64,000 bases of DNA from Ochotona curzoniae (lineage: Eukaryota; Chordata; Mammalia; Lagomorpha; Ochotonidae). The translations under genes were made by a program, and so were the position numbers. The stretch is taken from positions 31,380,501 to 31,444,500 of the forward strand of contig NW_024465885.1 of NCBI RefSeq assembly GCF_017591425.1. The letters run 5' to 3'. Positions 43,455 through 55,318 of this stretch are shown piece after piece. How positions within the stretch are numbered: position 1 is the first letter of the stretch; every line of letters starts with the position of its first letter. The notes beneath the pieces are model-generated. The model was not told the DNA's origin, did not search any database, and worked only from the letters and a program-made list of their open reading frames with translations.

Positions 43455-43587
43455 AGCTATGAAATTTTAAATGCAGCATTACTGTGTTATTAAGAGGAGT
43501 TAAAAGTGGAGAAAACTCTCGCTGGTAATCAATGGGTCTGACAGTCTATGGTACAGAAATAATGCAGTATATTCAATTATTCACCCT

Positions 43588-43918
43588 GGGGTTGGTATTG
43601 TGGCAGTGGGTAAAACCACAGCTTGAAATGCTGGCAAACCTGTATGGGCACTAGTGTCTCAGATGCTCCACTTCTGATCCAACACCACCCTGCTAGTGGC
43701 TTGTAAACAGCACAGAAGGTGGCCTGAGTACTTGTTCCCCTATCACCCATGCAGGAGATCTGAAAGAGGCTCCTGGCTTCTGATTTTGGCAGGGCACAGC
43801 CCTGGTTGTTGCAGATATCTGGCAAGGGTATCAGCAAATGGAAGATTTCTCTTTCTGTATCTCCCACTCTACCTATAGCTCTTCCAAGTTAATAAATAAA
43901 TCTCAAAATAAAAAATTC
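43588..43918 (+). repeat. C-SINE, full length
   Basis: GGGGTTGGTATTGTGGCAG head, CTCCACTTCTGATCCAACACC, AAATGGAAGATTTCTCTTTC and CAAGTTAATAAATAAATCTC with an A-rich tail. It forms an inverted pair with the minus-strand SINE at 43105-43454, separated by about 130 bp. Confidence 0.85.
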
Positions 43919-43997
43919 ATCCTTCAATGTAATGCTAATTGAAGCAAGATTTTGGGAGACTTCTGTAATGTATAGTACATACTATTGAAGTTTCCAT

Positions 43998-44375
43998 GTA
44001 GTTTAAAGAAAGTTTTTTTTTTAAATTTAAATTTTAAATTTTGAATTTTATTGTACAATTCTGTATAGTCTGGGATTCCTCTCCCCCAAGTTATCCCCCG
44101 ACTGATTTTTCCCATATTGTCACAAGAGTACATTTCTTGATAAGGAACTATAATTCCATCAGTCTTCTATTTAAGTATGCCCCAACATTGCTGGTACAGA
44201 CAATGCCAGACAGTCCATCATTCCATTGTCTAAATATATCCAACACTTTCATTGGGAGTGCATCTTTTGTTTGGAAGTAGGAACACATGTTGCATTGTGT
44301 CTTCACATCTGGATATGATAGTCTCCATTACTCCATCGCTATACATTCCAATTTGCATGATGATTTCCTTATGTT
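43998..44375 (-). mobile_element. A-tailed retroposon 3' end, family not recognised
   Basis: On the minus strand the block ends in TACAATAAAATTCAAAATT followed by a long A-rich run (T-run at 44010 on the plus strand). The sequence GAACACATGTTGCATTGTG, GGATATGATAGTCTCCATTA has the feel of a lagomorph L1 or L1-like 3' untranslated region, but I cannot name it. No coding content. Confidence 0.4.
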
Positions 44376-45472
44376 AGAACACACAGGAAAGTTTTATTAT
44401 TTATTATTATTATTGTACATTGTCCTACTTAAGGTATAGATTAAGAATTAATGACTTTTTAATCCTCCCCAAGAAATACTGCATTTCTTGGAGTCACTGG
44501 ATTAAGAAAAACTAAAGTGCATAAAAACAAGCTTTAAGTCCCTGAGTTGTTAAAATTCAATGTCAGTAGAATTTTCAGCCTTGTTATGAGTCTTATGTAG
44601 TGTGGGTATTTATCAAGAAACAGGATGCTAAGAGTGGAAATTTTGCTATTTGAAAGGTACTTCAGCTCCCTGGTGGGTTTTGTGGGCAAGTAAAGTCATC
44701 CTCTCATCTCTGATGAAGCTCTTTCCACTTTGCAGACAGCCTTCCAGCAAGCCCTTTAATTGGCACGTCAAAGGGATTTACCTGACCTGGGGTGACCAAT
44801 TTTTCTTCTCTCTCTCTCTTATCCTCATGTTTATGTCCAGGACTTTAATTGCTATGAAATCCCAACATGCGCAAGGAATCAATTTAACAAGAAATCTGAT
44901 CTGTAAGCTGAAAGAATTTTGTAAAAACATTATTAATTTATATTAAATTTATTTGTGGGTGGGTGTAATATGTTTGTGTGTGTGTTGTGAGTAAGCTAAA
45001 AGGGAGCTACTAATTTTAGACCAGGCTGATTTCTTCATGGTCATAACAACTCCCGGAGATTTTGGATTAAATGTGCCTGTTCACACTGGGAGTAATTCTA
45101 ATTGTTTGCTTGGTTGACTTCTCTAAGAAACAAAGACTCACATTGTGTTTGAATCAGAAACAACCAATGACATTGTTATTCTAAAAACCAGCAAAGGTTG
45201 GCAAAGAACAAATTGATCTGATTTGTTCTTACTCATCATTTTATATATTTAACATTTGAAAAATGTAAAACAAAAGTAGAAAATAAATTTGAAGCATTTA
45301 ACAATGTGAAAGTCAGTAAACTAGGCAGATGAACCTTCCCGTGACTAGCTTGTATTATGGTGGATGAAGACAGAAGATAAAGAAGTGAACGAAAATAAAC
45401 AATATATCAGATGATTACCTGTGCAAGGAGAAAACCAAATCTGGATAAATCAAGATTTCCAGGGTACAATTT
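44376..45472. other. Non-coding stretch, nothing recognised
   Basis: Short AT-rich run near 44396-44416. No gene or repeat supported. Confidence 0.35.
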
Positions 45473-45473
45473 T

Positions 45474-45772
45474 TAATAATAGATTGTTTTTTACTTATTT
45501 GAAACTTGGAGTTTCAGGGAGAAGGGTTCCATCCACTAGTTCACTCCCCTGTTGGCTACAATGACCAGGGACGGGCCAAGCTGAAGCTACGTGCTTCATC
45601 TAGGACTCCTGTGTAGGTGGTAGGTATCTGAGGAGTTGGGCCATCTTCTGCTGATTTTGCCAGGCCGTTAGTACAGAGCTGAATCAGAAATGAAGCAGCC
45701 AGTAAATAGACTGGTGTTCATTTGGGATGCCAGTTTCAGGGTGGTGGCTTTATTTGCTATGCCACAATGGAG
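45474..45772 (-). repeat. C-SINE, diverged
   Basis: TTTACTTATTTGAAACTTGG, CCACTAGTTCACTCCCCTG, GGGCCATCTTCTGCTG, and a head TTGCTATGCCACAATGG on the plus strand. Confidence 0.78.
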
Positions 45773-47215
45773 TACCTCAGAGTATATCTCTAAAAATATT
45801 GTCGGGAATGGTAGCACCAAGAATATTGCATTGAATAATGGCCTGCAGAAATATCTTGCCTGTCTCTAGAGGAAGAAAAGACAAAGTGAACAAGCATTAT
45901 GAATGTGGCTGGCCTGATGGAGTAAGTGTTCCAGGTGATAATGATCGAAAATGTTAGAGACATAGATCAGAGCCATAATGTGTTATATTTTTCCTAAAAG
46001 GATAGGGGATTATATACTAAGTAGTGAGAATAAGAAACCAACACTGAGGTTAGACATGGCCAGCTATCCTCCATCAGCAAGTGGAATCATTAATCTGCAG
46101 GATATCATGAAAGCAGAAATAAGTTGGATGAATAATTTCACTAACTCTCGCCTTGCCTTTCATTGCATTGTATTACACTCTCAAAGAAGAATTCCTTCAG
46201 ATCAGGCAATTGAAGGGAAAAGCACTTGATTCTGGTTAAGAATGGTTTTATACACATACCGAAGAAGCGGGTTGCTAAGACTTTACTTCCCTCTTCAGGA
46301 ATGGCCCTAAAATACAGTCAAGAAAGGAAACTCTCTCAGTAGCCAGAAATTCAATTTATGTTATTACTTCAGTTTATGTTTTGGTGGAGAACCTGCAGAC
46401 TCTATACTGATTGGTGGCAGTGGCTAATAGTATAATCAGATTGTCAGAGAGAGACCCACACAGAATTGTAAGACCGATTACAATGCATTTGGGTAACACT
46501 CATATAGCTGAACCTCACTGGATAGGATTTCAAAGTGTGACTAAACATAGTCTATGAGAATGATCAACAAATGTCACTGTGAATGAATCTTTGGGCAATA
46601 GACATGATGACTCAACCTCTTTAAGTCAGCCTGTTTCTTTCTTAAGCCTCTGTGGCTGTATCTGTAGTGACCCAGGTATTTGAGATGAAGTGCCCTAGCC
46701 CAGGGAGCGTGGCTAATTCTTTCTGTCAAAGAGAAGGCTGTGACGTTTTAGATTTCAATCTGTTTTTCTTCTGCATTTGTGTTCTTTCAGTACTGCCACC
46801 CATGGAAAGTATTAGGAGAATAAATCTAGAAGAATCAAAATAATAAGGATATTTAAGGCTACAATTTTATACAGTTCCTCTGATCAATTAAGTTTATTTT
46901 GCAGACAAACTTGAAGCAGATTAATGGCAGGCCTAGGAAACCATGGCCCAGAAATACTGTGTTCTGTAGTCTCACATACAGTACAGCTAGAAGGCAATGA
47001 TTTGTGAGTAGAACACTGTCTTGCTGGATCCATTTAACCAAGGGTCAATATATAAAATTTTATTTCTTATAGATTTAAAAAATCTTGACAATATGAAATT
47101 GCAGGTTGTAGGAGAGAGAACTGAAGGTAGAACTTCTTACTACCCATAGTAATCTGTTCGCATGTTTTCCCTCTTGTCCCCACTCTTACAGACTTTGATA
47201 ATTTCAGTAATTGTA
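45773..47215. other. Non-coding stretch, nothing recognised
   Basis: Includes an 83-codon plus-strand frame (45978-46229) with no recognisable protein family or exon boundaries. Confidence 0.35.
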
Positions 47216-47217
47216 TT

Positions 47218-47503
47218 TTTATAATTTTTATTTTACCTTAAAGATAGACAAAAAGAGAGCTTCCATATGTTTGTTCAATCTCTGAATGCCTACACCATCT
47301 AGGGCTGGGCCGGCCCCAAATCAGGAATCTAGAACCCCTTTCTGATCTCCTGATTTGGTAGAAGGGATTTAAGCTCTTGAAATGTCTTCTGCTGCCTCCT
47401 AGGGTTAGTATTATGGATAAGAAAGAGAGTCGTGGCTTGAGCCAGCACCCCGGTGTGGGATGTGAGCACCTCAAGCAGCATCCTAACTGCTGTGCCAGGT
47501 CCT
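47218..47503 (-). repeat. C-SINE, diverged
   Basis: TTTTACCTTAAAGATAGAC, TGGGCCGGCCCCAAATCAG, GTCTTCTGCTGCCTCCTAGG, GCACCCCGGTGTGGGATG and a head ending GTGCCAGGTCC on the plus strand. Confidence 0.78.
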
Positions 47504-48150
47504 TCCCTGATGGTTCTAGCATTGAAGAGTGAACATGTTTCTATCTGGGATTTTACAGCAATGATTCTTTTAAGCCTGAATGAAGCTGATATTGCCTTTC
47601 AGCCATGGAAAGAGTTTTTTCTACCACTGAGTGGATGGGTTTAAAATGACATTATGGATGTTACCTGACTAAAACTCTCAGTGATTTCACTACATGGTGG
47701 ATGCAGGGAAAAGCACAGACAGAGCTAAAATAATCTAGAGCCACTTTGTACACTGTCATGGCTTATGCAACAATAAAAGGTTAAAGCAATTGTTTAAAAA
47801 GAATAATCAGTAGCTCAGGTATGTTACAATGGAAATTTTGATTCTCACACTGGTTGAAGAAGCATAAAAGTCTGGAACACTGGTTACAAAGAAAAAAAAA
47901 AACACATAGAACATACCATGGAGAAGCTCGGCGATGAGTGCTGTTCTTTTTCAATGGGAGACTTTGCATTTATCAAGTTCTCTCTTCGGGTTCTAAATGT
48001 CAACTTTGTTCTCCTGTCCCATGAGACTAAAACAAGCTTTGATGATCTTTTCACTGTTAAGTTTAACCACCCCCTTTCCCCCCGACCCTTTCTCTCTTGG
48101 ATTTTGGATCATCAGGTTCTCATAGTCTTGGCAGCTTATAACACATTCAA
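47504..48150. other. Non-coding stretch, nothing recognised
   Basis: No supportable feature; an A-run at 47890. Confidence 0.35.
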
Positions 48151-48154
48151 GCAT

Positions 48155-48459
48155 TATTGATTTTTTAAATTGGACAGTCAGATATACAGAGAGGCTGATA
48201 TTCTGTCCGATGATTCACTCCCCAAGTGGCTGCAACTGCTGGAGCCGAGCTGATTTGAAGCCAGAAGCCAGGAGCTCCCTCTAGGTCTCCTACACAGGTG
48301 CAGGGTCCTAAGGCTTTTGACTGTCCTCAACTGCTTTCCTAGGGCACAATCAGGGAATGAAATGGGAAGCAGGGCGGCTAGGATTAGAATCAGCACCCAT
48401 ATGGGATCCTGGTGCATGCAAGGCAAGGATTTTAGCTGCTAGGCTACTGCACCAGGTCC
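48155..48459 (-). repeat. C-SINE, young subtype
   Basis: ACAGTCAGATATACAGAGAG, TGTCCGATGATTCACTCCCC, CAGGTGCAGGGTCCTAAGG, CATATGGGATCCTGGTGC and a head ending CTGCACCAGGTCCC. Confidence 0.9.
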
Positions 48460-51400
48460 CAAACATTATTTTTTTTTAGCTCAACTTTCTGTTGTTCTCA
48501 AAAGTGGCTAGCCTCAAAAAAAAAAAAGTGTGTCTGTTAGCAAGATGAGAGAGCCTTATTCCTTTTCTTCCTCTCACTTTTCCCAGTTTGCAATTGTAAA
48601 TTAATTTATTTAATTATTATTTAATGCCTACCTTCCCCAGATGATACAGTTGGATACCATGTGTCATTACTCATTATAATGCCTGTGATCTAACACATTT
48701 CTAGGCACATTGAAAATAATTAATATTTACTGAACCAATGATTTAAATAATCTTGGACTTAACAGTAAAAAAAAAAAAACTACTAAATACAGAACAGCAG
48801 ACTCAAGAGATGGCAATAGAGTCTAAAGACCCTATGATATTCTAACACTTATCCTTAGAAACAGAACAAAACAATATGTTTTTCCCTATGGACCTAGACT
48901 TTCTCTTATATGCATTTTAAATGGCTCATTGAGAAATGAGTACCTTTCACTGGGAATGAGGCAAAAGAAGCTGGCATAAATACATTTAGTGTCTCAGACT
49001 CCAAGCAATTCAGAGACACTCAGAAAATGTGCATTGATGATGACAACAAGTTAGCCTTAAATATTTGGAGAAAACGTTATATGGTGTCAGTATCTACATA
49101 TCAACTGTAGAGCATGAAGTGAATAGTGTTACAATGGCTTATGATGCACTTGAGGAAGAAACAAGATAAACACATTGTTAGGTAGAGATCTGGGACATGG
49201 TAAAACAGAGACACATATGCTCTTGAAATCCATCAGTGTGTTGCTTGTTGTCTTCTTCATTCAATTTTATGTTTATAAATAATAATTAATCAAAATCAAT
49301 TATGTTCATAAATAATTAAATCAGTAATCTATGCTTGCTGCTGACAAAAAGACATATACATAGATACAATTAATTTAGTGTATTTGGATAATTATTTATG
49401 AATGCTTCTTAGTTGTAAATCCTTGGAAGAACTCTAATTACTATGTCCTTATTTCTTAATTAGGCAATATGAGACTCTCATAATTGTTACTAGCTGTGAA
49501 TAAGAGTGCTATAAAAGTTACTCAAGTAATTTCCTCTCAACTCTAAGTGACAAGTCATAAATGTTAAATAAGAAATGAAAAACTAAAAGTATCTTACTAT
49601 CATATCAAAAGTCATTCAACCTTCCAGTCCCTAGACATAGTCGAGTAGAGCCATACATTTAGAAATAGAATGTCCACTCTGATTTCAATGAAACATTTAT
49701 GACCAATTTTATTTTAAAATTGAATAATTACAAAAGAAAAACCCTTATTCAAAGCAGGCAGTCACTATGCATTCAGAGACTGGTACCGAAGACCCAGCTA
49801 GGCTAAACCATGTAGAGGTCATATTCTCTGAGTAACAAAAGGCTACCCGAGTGCTGTCCTGAGTACAGGAATGCCACCTGATGGCAACAGCTCCCTGGTT
49901 TTCAGAGACCCACAACCCTGTGCTTCTTCAGAGAATGGTTTTACATCTTCGGAGACAAACTGCCCTTTAGAACCCTAATCATTTGGCTATGTCCCAGAAA
50001 GAAAGAAGAGTGGAAGTTAAGTCTTTTAAATTCCCCTGTTAAGTCTTTTAAATTCCAGAAAGCTAGCAGTGAGACCTTATATATTACTTGTGTTCTGTTA
50101 CAGGAAAGCAACATGAGAAACAATATTGAGAGGGAAACACTGTCTTTGGGAATAGATTGGAATTTGTTCCAAGGAAAGTCAAAGACATGTATTGGGTTCT
50201 GTCACAGAGGTTCAAAATGGTCTCAGAAATTCCAGTGCAATAAGTTATTTTTGGGTGCCTTGTATGTGGCAGTCTGTCTAATACAGCCTGGGATATAAAT
50301 ATGACATAGGATGAGTTCCCAGAGAGATTACTCTTTGAAGAGATAAATTTTAAATAGTTCCTTTTGATTTATGTGGTAATGAGAGATTAGTTGGGGTGGT
50401 GGTGACTGTAGGAAATTGAACAGTTTGATCCAGAAGTCTGGGATGCTTGAAAGAGATATTCCCAAACCCTAATCTTGGGTTAAATGGACAAAAGCTGAGT
50501 GGCATTCCAGTTGTGGAAAATACCCTAGCGTGAAGAGTGAGGAAAACTCCATCATTTAATGGCAATTTCAAGCAGTTAGAGATAACTAGGAGGTAAAAGT
50601 GAACAGAGAAATAAAGAATTAAATAAAGAATCAAGTTATAGTGGTAAGTGTGTTAACTGAGTAACACCTGTATGGAAAGTTTGCAACAGAGTTACATCTG
50701 GCAATAGCACGTGTTAAATTGGATTTTGTGTCATTATGGCTATGTGGAGGAGGATTCAAAGGAGGGCAAAATTGCTATAAGAGCCATTAGGAGGCTATTT
50801 CAAGGTAGTCAAAGTAGAATGGAAGCTTGATTAGGCAGGGGTTGTAGGGAGGAGTTATAGAATCATGTAGGAGGAGTAATTGGCAATGAAAATATGTGGG
50901 TAGAAGGAAGGGAAAGAATTTAGAATAGCTATTAGATTCATGCTTGAGGAAACTAGATGGAGCATGAATGTGAGTGTAGGAGCAGCAGGTGAGGGTGGGG
51001 TTGGGAATGTGGGAAAAAGCTGAGCTCTATATGTATATTATATATACACAAACATGTCTGTATATAAAAATAAAATGTTATATGGGAATTAAGCAACTAT
51101 GAAAGTCAAGGGGTGTAACGACTTGCCATCTGTAAGTTGAGAACCACAGAAGCTGGAGGTATGATTCAGCTATATGTATAATTTAAAAACACTTTAGTCT
51201 CTTTCTCAAGGGAAAAGGTAAAGTCTTTGAGTGGTTCTATTTCTGATACTCTTCAAGTTAAAAATTGTAATATATAAAATATATAATACTTAGACATTTA
51301 TATAAAGTCAATGTACTTTTTTGTAGAATAATGGAATAAGAGAAAAGAAAATTGTATTTGCTTAAATATTTGTATCTAAACCTTATATTTATATTACCCT

Positions 51401-52678
51401 AAATATTTGTATCTGTATTTGCTTAAATATTTGTATCATAGCAAAATAAGGTAAAACTAGTCATTACAATCAAACTTTACTTCTGTAACTTGCGGTTATG
51501 TTGTGATTTGTCTTTAGGATGACCTTTTTGCGTTATTCATCGTGGATTCTCACTTGATCTTAGTCAAAAGGCAGAGAAGCGATCATCATCATGGATTCTC
51601 TTTGCATGCAGAAAGCAGTTCAATTAGTGTTTATTCTTCAGGGTGCATATCATCTTTTGACTTAGATGGATGAAGAGTCCTAAGTGATGGGATAGTAGTC
51701 TTAATTTTCAGTTCAGTAGAATCATTGTTATGTTTTGTGGTTAAAGCCTTTCTTTTGCTGTAACTAAGTCCTCCAGGCTATAAGACAATAACATTTGGGG
51801 AACAGCAAGTAAATTTTTTTTATAGTAAGTTACTAGGAACAATATTGAGTAATATCATTCCCATTTCTACTTCTTTGCTTCTACACCCATAACTACTGGC
51901 TATCAAAGGAACAGAATCATATTTTGCTCAATGCATCTAAAAATGCAATGACTTCTTGGATCAGCAAACATCTGGTTCATGATAGAAAGTGTAGGTTGCA
52001 TGACAACTTGATGGCGCATGGTTGGATATTTGGTTTCTATTAGTGCCAGTAGCAAAAAAGACATGTCTCTGAAAAAAAATAGTCACAGAAAGTGATATGA
52101 CATTTTTCCAAGTCTTCAGGGTCTGAGCTGCAGTTCACCTATGGAGTCAAAGATGGTAGTTCTAAGCAACATCCTTAATGTCACTTACATTTTGACACTG
52201 TTGGATGTGACTACATGAGTTTGATCTAAGTAATGAAAGCTAAGACTTTGACACTTGATTTAGTCTAAAAGGCTAAACTTACTGCTTTGATTAGAGCCAT
52301 GTAATTGGATAGAGTTAATGTTTATACAGACTCTAAATATGCTTTCCTTGTGTTACATGGGAAAACACATACCTACTCACTGAAAAGAGCTCTTCCATTA
52401 TACATGAGAAATTTCAGTTCTTCTCCAGGCAATTTTGGAGCTTCTGGAAGTGACAGTTGACTGGAGAGGACACCAAAATTGGGGTAACCACATAAAAAAA
52501 TGTAGTAGCAGATAGGTCTGCAAAGAAGGTTGCTACTTAGCAGGGTTTAGAGGTAGTTATAATTCCTTGACCTTGGGAGGCAACTAGAAATCCCTATTGC
52601 ACTGTGCCTGATACAGAATGGGCTCAGCAATAGGTTTACACTAAATAGTAAGTAGTGATATAGTTTAAATCATACAGT
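48460..52678. other. Largely unique AT-rich stretch
   Basis: The longest part of the window without a lagomorph SINE (about 4.2 kb). A faint MIR-like end (CTAGGCACATTGAAAATAAT) occurs near 48705, and a locally duplicated AAATATTTGTATC string lies at 51360-51440. No gene, RNA gene or named repeat is supported. Confidence 0.4.
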
Positions 52679-53005
52679 CGTGGCTGGCTGTATGACACTG
52701 CAGGTAAACCACTGCCTGTAGGGTTGCCATCCCATATGGGTACTGGTTTGAGTTATGGCTGTTCTACTTCATATTCAGCTCCTGCTAATGAGCCTGAGAA
52801 AGCAGCAGATGATGGCTCAAGTGCTTGGTTAGGGTCCTGTGCCATCTGGGACACTAGAAGAAGCTTCAGGTTCCTGATCTGAGCATGGCTCAGCCATGGC
52901 CATTTTGAACATTTGGGGAATATACCATCAGGTGGAAGATCTTTATCTCTCCTCTCTTGTTGTAACTATGATCTTCAAATGAATAAGCATTAAAAATCAT
53001 AAGGC
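52679..53005 (+). repeat. C-SINE, full length
   Basis: GGCTGGCTGTATGACACTGC head, CCATCCCATATGGGTACTGG, GGTGGAAGATCTTTATCTC and CTTCAAATGAATAAGCATT tail. It abuts the inverted L1 segment on its right. Confidence 0.82.
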
Positions 53006-53029
53006 AATTTTCCCAAATGGTATCTTAAT

Positions 53030-55090
53030 TTTTTATTTTATGGGCTTTAATGAGAAGATCTTTCACTTTGCCATCAATGATTATGGCTGACTTCCTTTCT
53101 TTCTGTCTTTAGAATGTTTTTGAGTGTTGTTTCTAGGGCTGGCTTAATGTTGGCAATGTCTTTTAACTTCTTTTTACTGTGGAAATGTTTTATTTCACTT
53201 TCAAACACAAATGATACATTGCTGGATACGTTACTTTGGGTTGACAGTTTTTCTGTTTTAAAATCTGAAAAATGTCGCTCCATTCTCTTCATGCTTGAAG
53301 GGTCTCTTCTGGAAAGTTGGCAGTGAGTCTGATTGGTATTCCTGCATATGTTATCTGCTCCATGTGTTATCTTTCTCATGTTTGGTTCAGTATTCTTTCC
53401 TCACTTAATTGAGAGGAGCTTGAAAATGATGTGTCTGGGTAAGGGTCTTTTTGGATTGAATTTATTTGGGGTTCTCTGCCCTTCCTGTATTTGGCTTCCC
53501 CTTATGTTCCCAATGTTTGGGAAGTTCTCTTTATAATATCACTGACTACTTCTGGCATTCTTGTCTCTGTTTCCATGACTTCAGGAATTCCTATAATTTT
53601 GATAATTGATTTTTTAGTGGAGTCATTCAGTTACTGGATAGTTTTATAGGTTTTATTCAGATTAGTTTCCATACGTCTGATTAATTGCATGTTCTTAAAT
53701 AGGTTATGTTCCAATTCTGATATTCTTTCTTCTGTCTCATTCATAATATTGGTGAACCTTTCAGTCACCTTTTTATTTTGTTGTGTTATATTCTTCAGCT
53801 GTTTCAGTTTGGTTCTGTTTTATAGATTGTATCTCTTGTGATAAATTCCTTAAATTCCTTGCATTCTTGCCTTTGTTTGTCACAGTATCTGAAGAGTTTT
53901 ATAACGATTTCTTTTGTATTCCTTCTGGGAGATCCTAAATGTCTTAATCCTGTGACTCTAAGATTGAGATGGTCTTTTGCTCATTTTTGAGGGAAAGATT
54001 GGTTTCCTTAATTATGTTGCTTGCTGTTTTTCTCTTCTCCTTCCCCATGGCCTTTCAGAGCAGTGGGATTTCTCTTCAAGCGGCTTTTGTCTTTACATAC
54101 AAATTTGTGGGTAGGGAGGCTTCGGCCTCAGTCTCTGCTGACAGTTCTGCCCTGGCTGTTTCCTTTTGCCACTTGGGTAGTTCTCTGTGTCTCACCCTGC
54201 CTGCAATCCATGGCACAGGACTGTGATTTTATTGCCACTAAAATTGTTAGCTTGCCATCTACTGTTCTTGCAGCTTCCGATTACTGGGATTGCTCAAGCA
54301 TGTCACCAGGTGGTTCCTAGTATGGATATGTACACCTTGTGGGTCTTCACCCTCCTGTCTTGTTCTTTTTGCTCCTGGTGTTGCGATTGAGCCCCTGAAT
54401 CTTAAGGCAAGCTGACACGAACGTGTCTGTGTATTTTTTGCGATTTAATGTGAGATCCATGTAGCTGATCCCAATTCAGTTTCTGCCTCCCAAGGATCCA
54501 GTGTCTCCCTCTTGGTTCTAGTATCTCTCCAGGGGACTTAGGGTACAAATCCTCCGAGGCTGGGGTGGACTCTGCTTCTGTTCCTTGAGTCAGTCCTCAG
54601 AGTGAGTCCTCTTAATGGCTCACTACTCAATGGCTGTGGCTGCCCCAATCTGGGAGAGTGATCAGTTGGGAGCCTTCTAGGGGTGATCAGGAGCCTGTGG
54701 GGTTCCACTCAGCATTGCTTCCCTTCACTAGTGTTTTGTCCTGTGTTTTTTTGTCTTGACTGTCTCTGTGCCAGGAGCCTGTCTGTTCCTGTTCCTTTTG
54801 TGCTGGCTCCGAATTCGCTTGGTGTTTATGTAGGGGTGGAGCACTTTTTCATAGCTCACCTTCTTCTTGGGCTGCTAGCCACAACTGTGGCATTTTCAGC
54901 AGATGTTCTTCGTACAGCTACTGCTTTACTCCCGTGGCCTCCAGGGAGCTTTGCTCACCCCATCCGGTGATTATTTTGTTCCACCTGGTCTTTTCTTGCA
55001 GTGCTCTTCTGCACTCTTGTCTATAACTTCCTACCCTGACTGACCATCTGGTCTCTCCCATCTATACTCTTGAGGAATAGTAGTTTTTCT
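53030..55090 (-). mobile_element. L1 5' region and ORF1, inverted part of an L1
   Basis: On the minus strand this contains an L1-type 5'-untranslated region (about 55090 to 54049), then an ATG at 54048-54046 opening a protein that starts MGKEKRKTASN like L1 ORF1 (MGKK in human). Much of the frame is broken by stops. The C-terminal part is open at 53379-53074: SFVFESEIKHFHSKKKLKDI and KPALETTLKNILKTERKE align with the end of L1 ORF1p (SEGEIKYF, RPALKELLKEAL). ORF2 is absent. The left edge lies just beyond ORF1, near 53030. Inactive. Confidence 0.8.
53074..54048 (-). pseudogene. Degenerate L1 ORF1 (RNA-binding chaperone)
   Basis: The span of 975 bases is close to the usual length of L1 ORF1 (about 330 codons). 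ORF1p normally forms a coiled-coil trimer that binds L1 RNA. Here stops occur soon after residue 30 and in the middle; only the last roughly 100 codons are open. The C-terminal domain residues listed for the enclosing L1 make the identification. Confidence 0.75.
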
Positions 55091-55318
55091 ACTTATACTT
55101 GTTGAATTCTTTATTTAGTTAAGGATACATGTTGTGATGGTAAAATAAACTGAAAGTGTGATATTGAAAAATTAAAAGAAAAAAATAAGGAGAAAAGGAG
55201 GGAGGGTGAGGGTAAAGAAAGTGGAAGGGTGGGAAGGGAAGTATCATTATGATCTTAAATCTGTATATGTGAAATACATGCAATGTGTTCACCTCATATA
55301 AAGAAAAAATTAAAACGG
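55091..55318 (+). mobile_element. L1 3' terminus, sense part of the same rearranged L1
   Basis: The plus strand has a purine-rich tract (GGAGGGAGGGTGAGGG, GGGTGGGAAGGGAAG), then TATCATTATGATCTTAAATC, GTGAAATACATGCAATG and CTCATATAAAG with an A-rich end. The minus-strand terminus at 42735-42870 shows the same pattern, supporting a lagomorph L1 3' end. Its orientation is opposite to the segment at 53030-55090. Confidence 0.65.
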
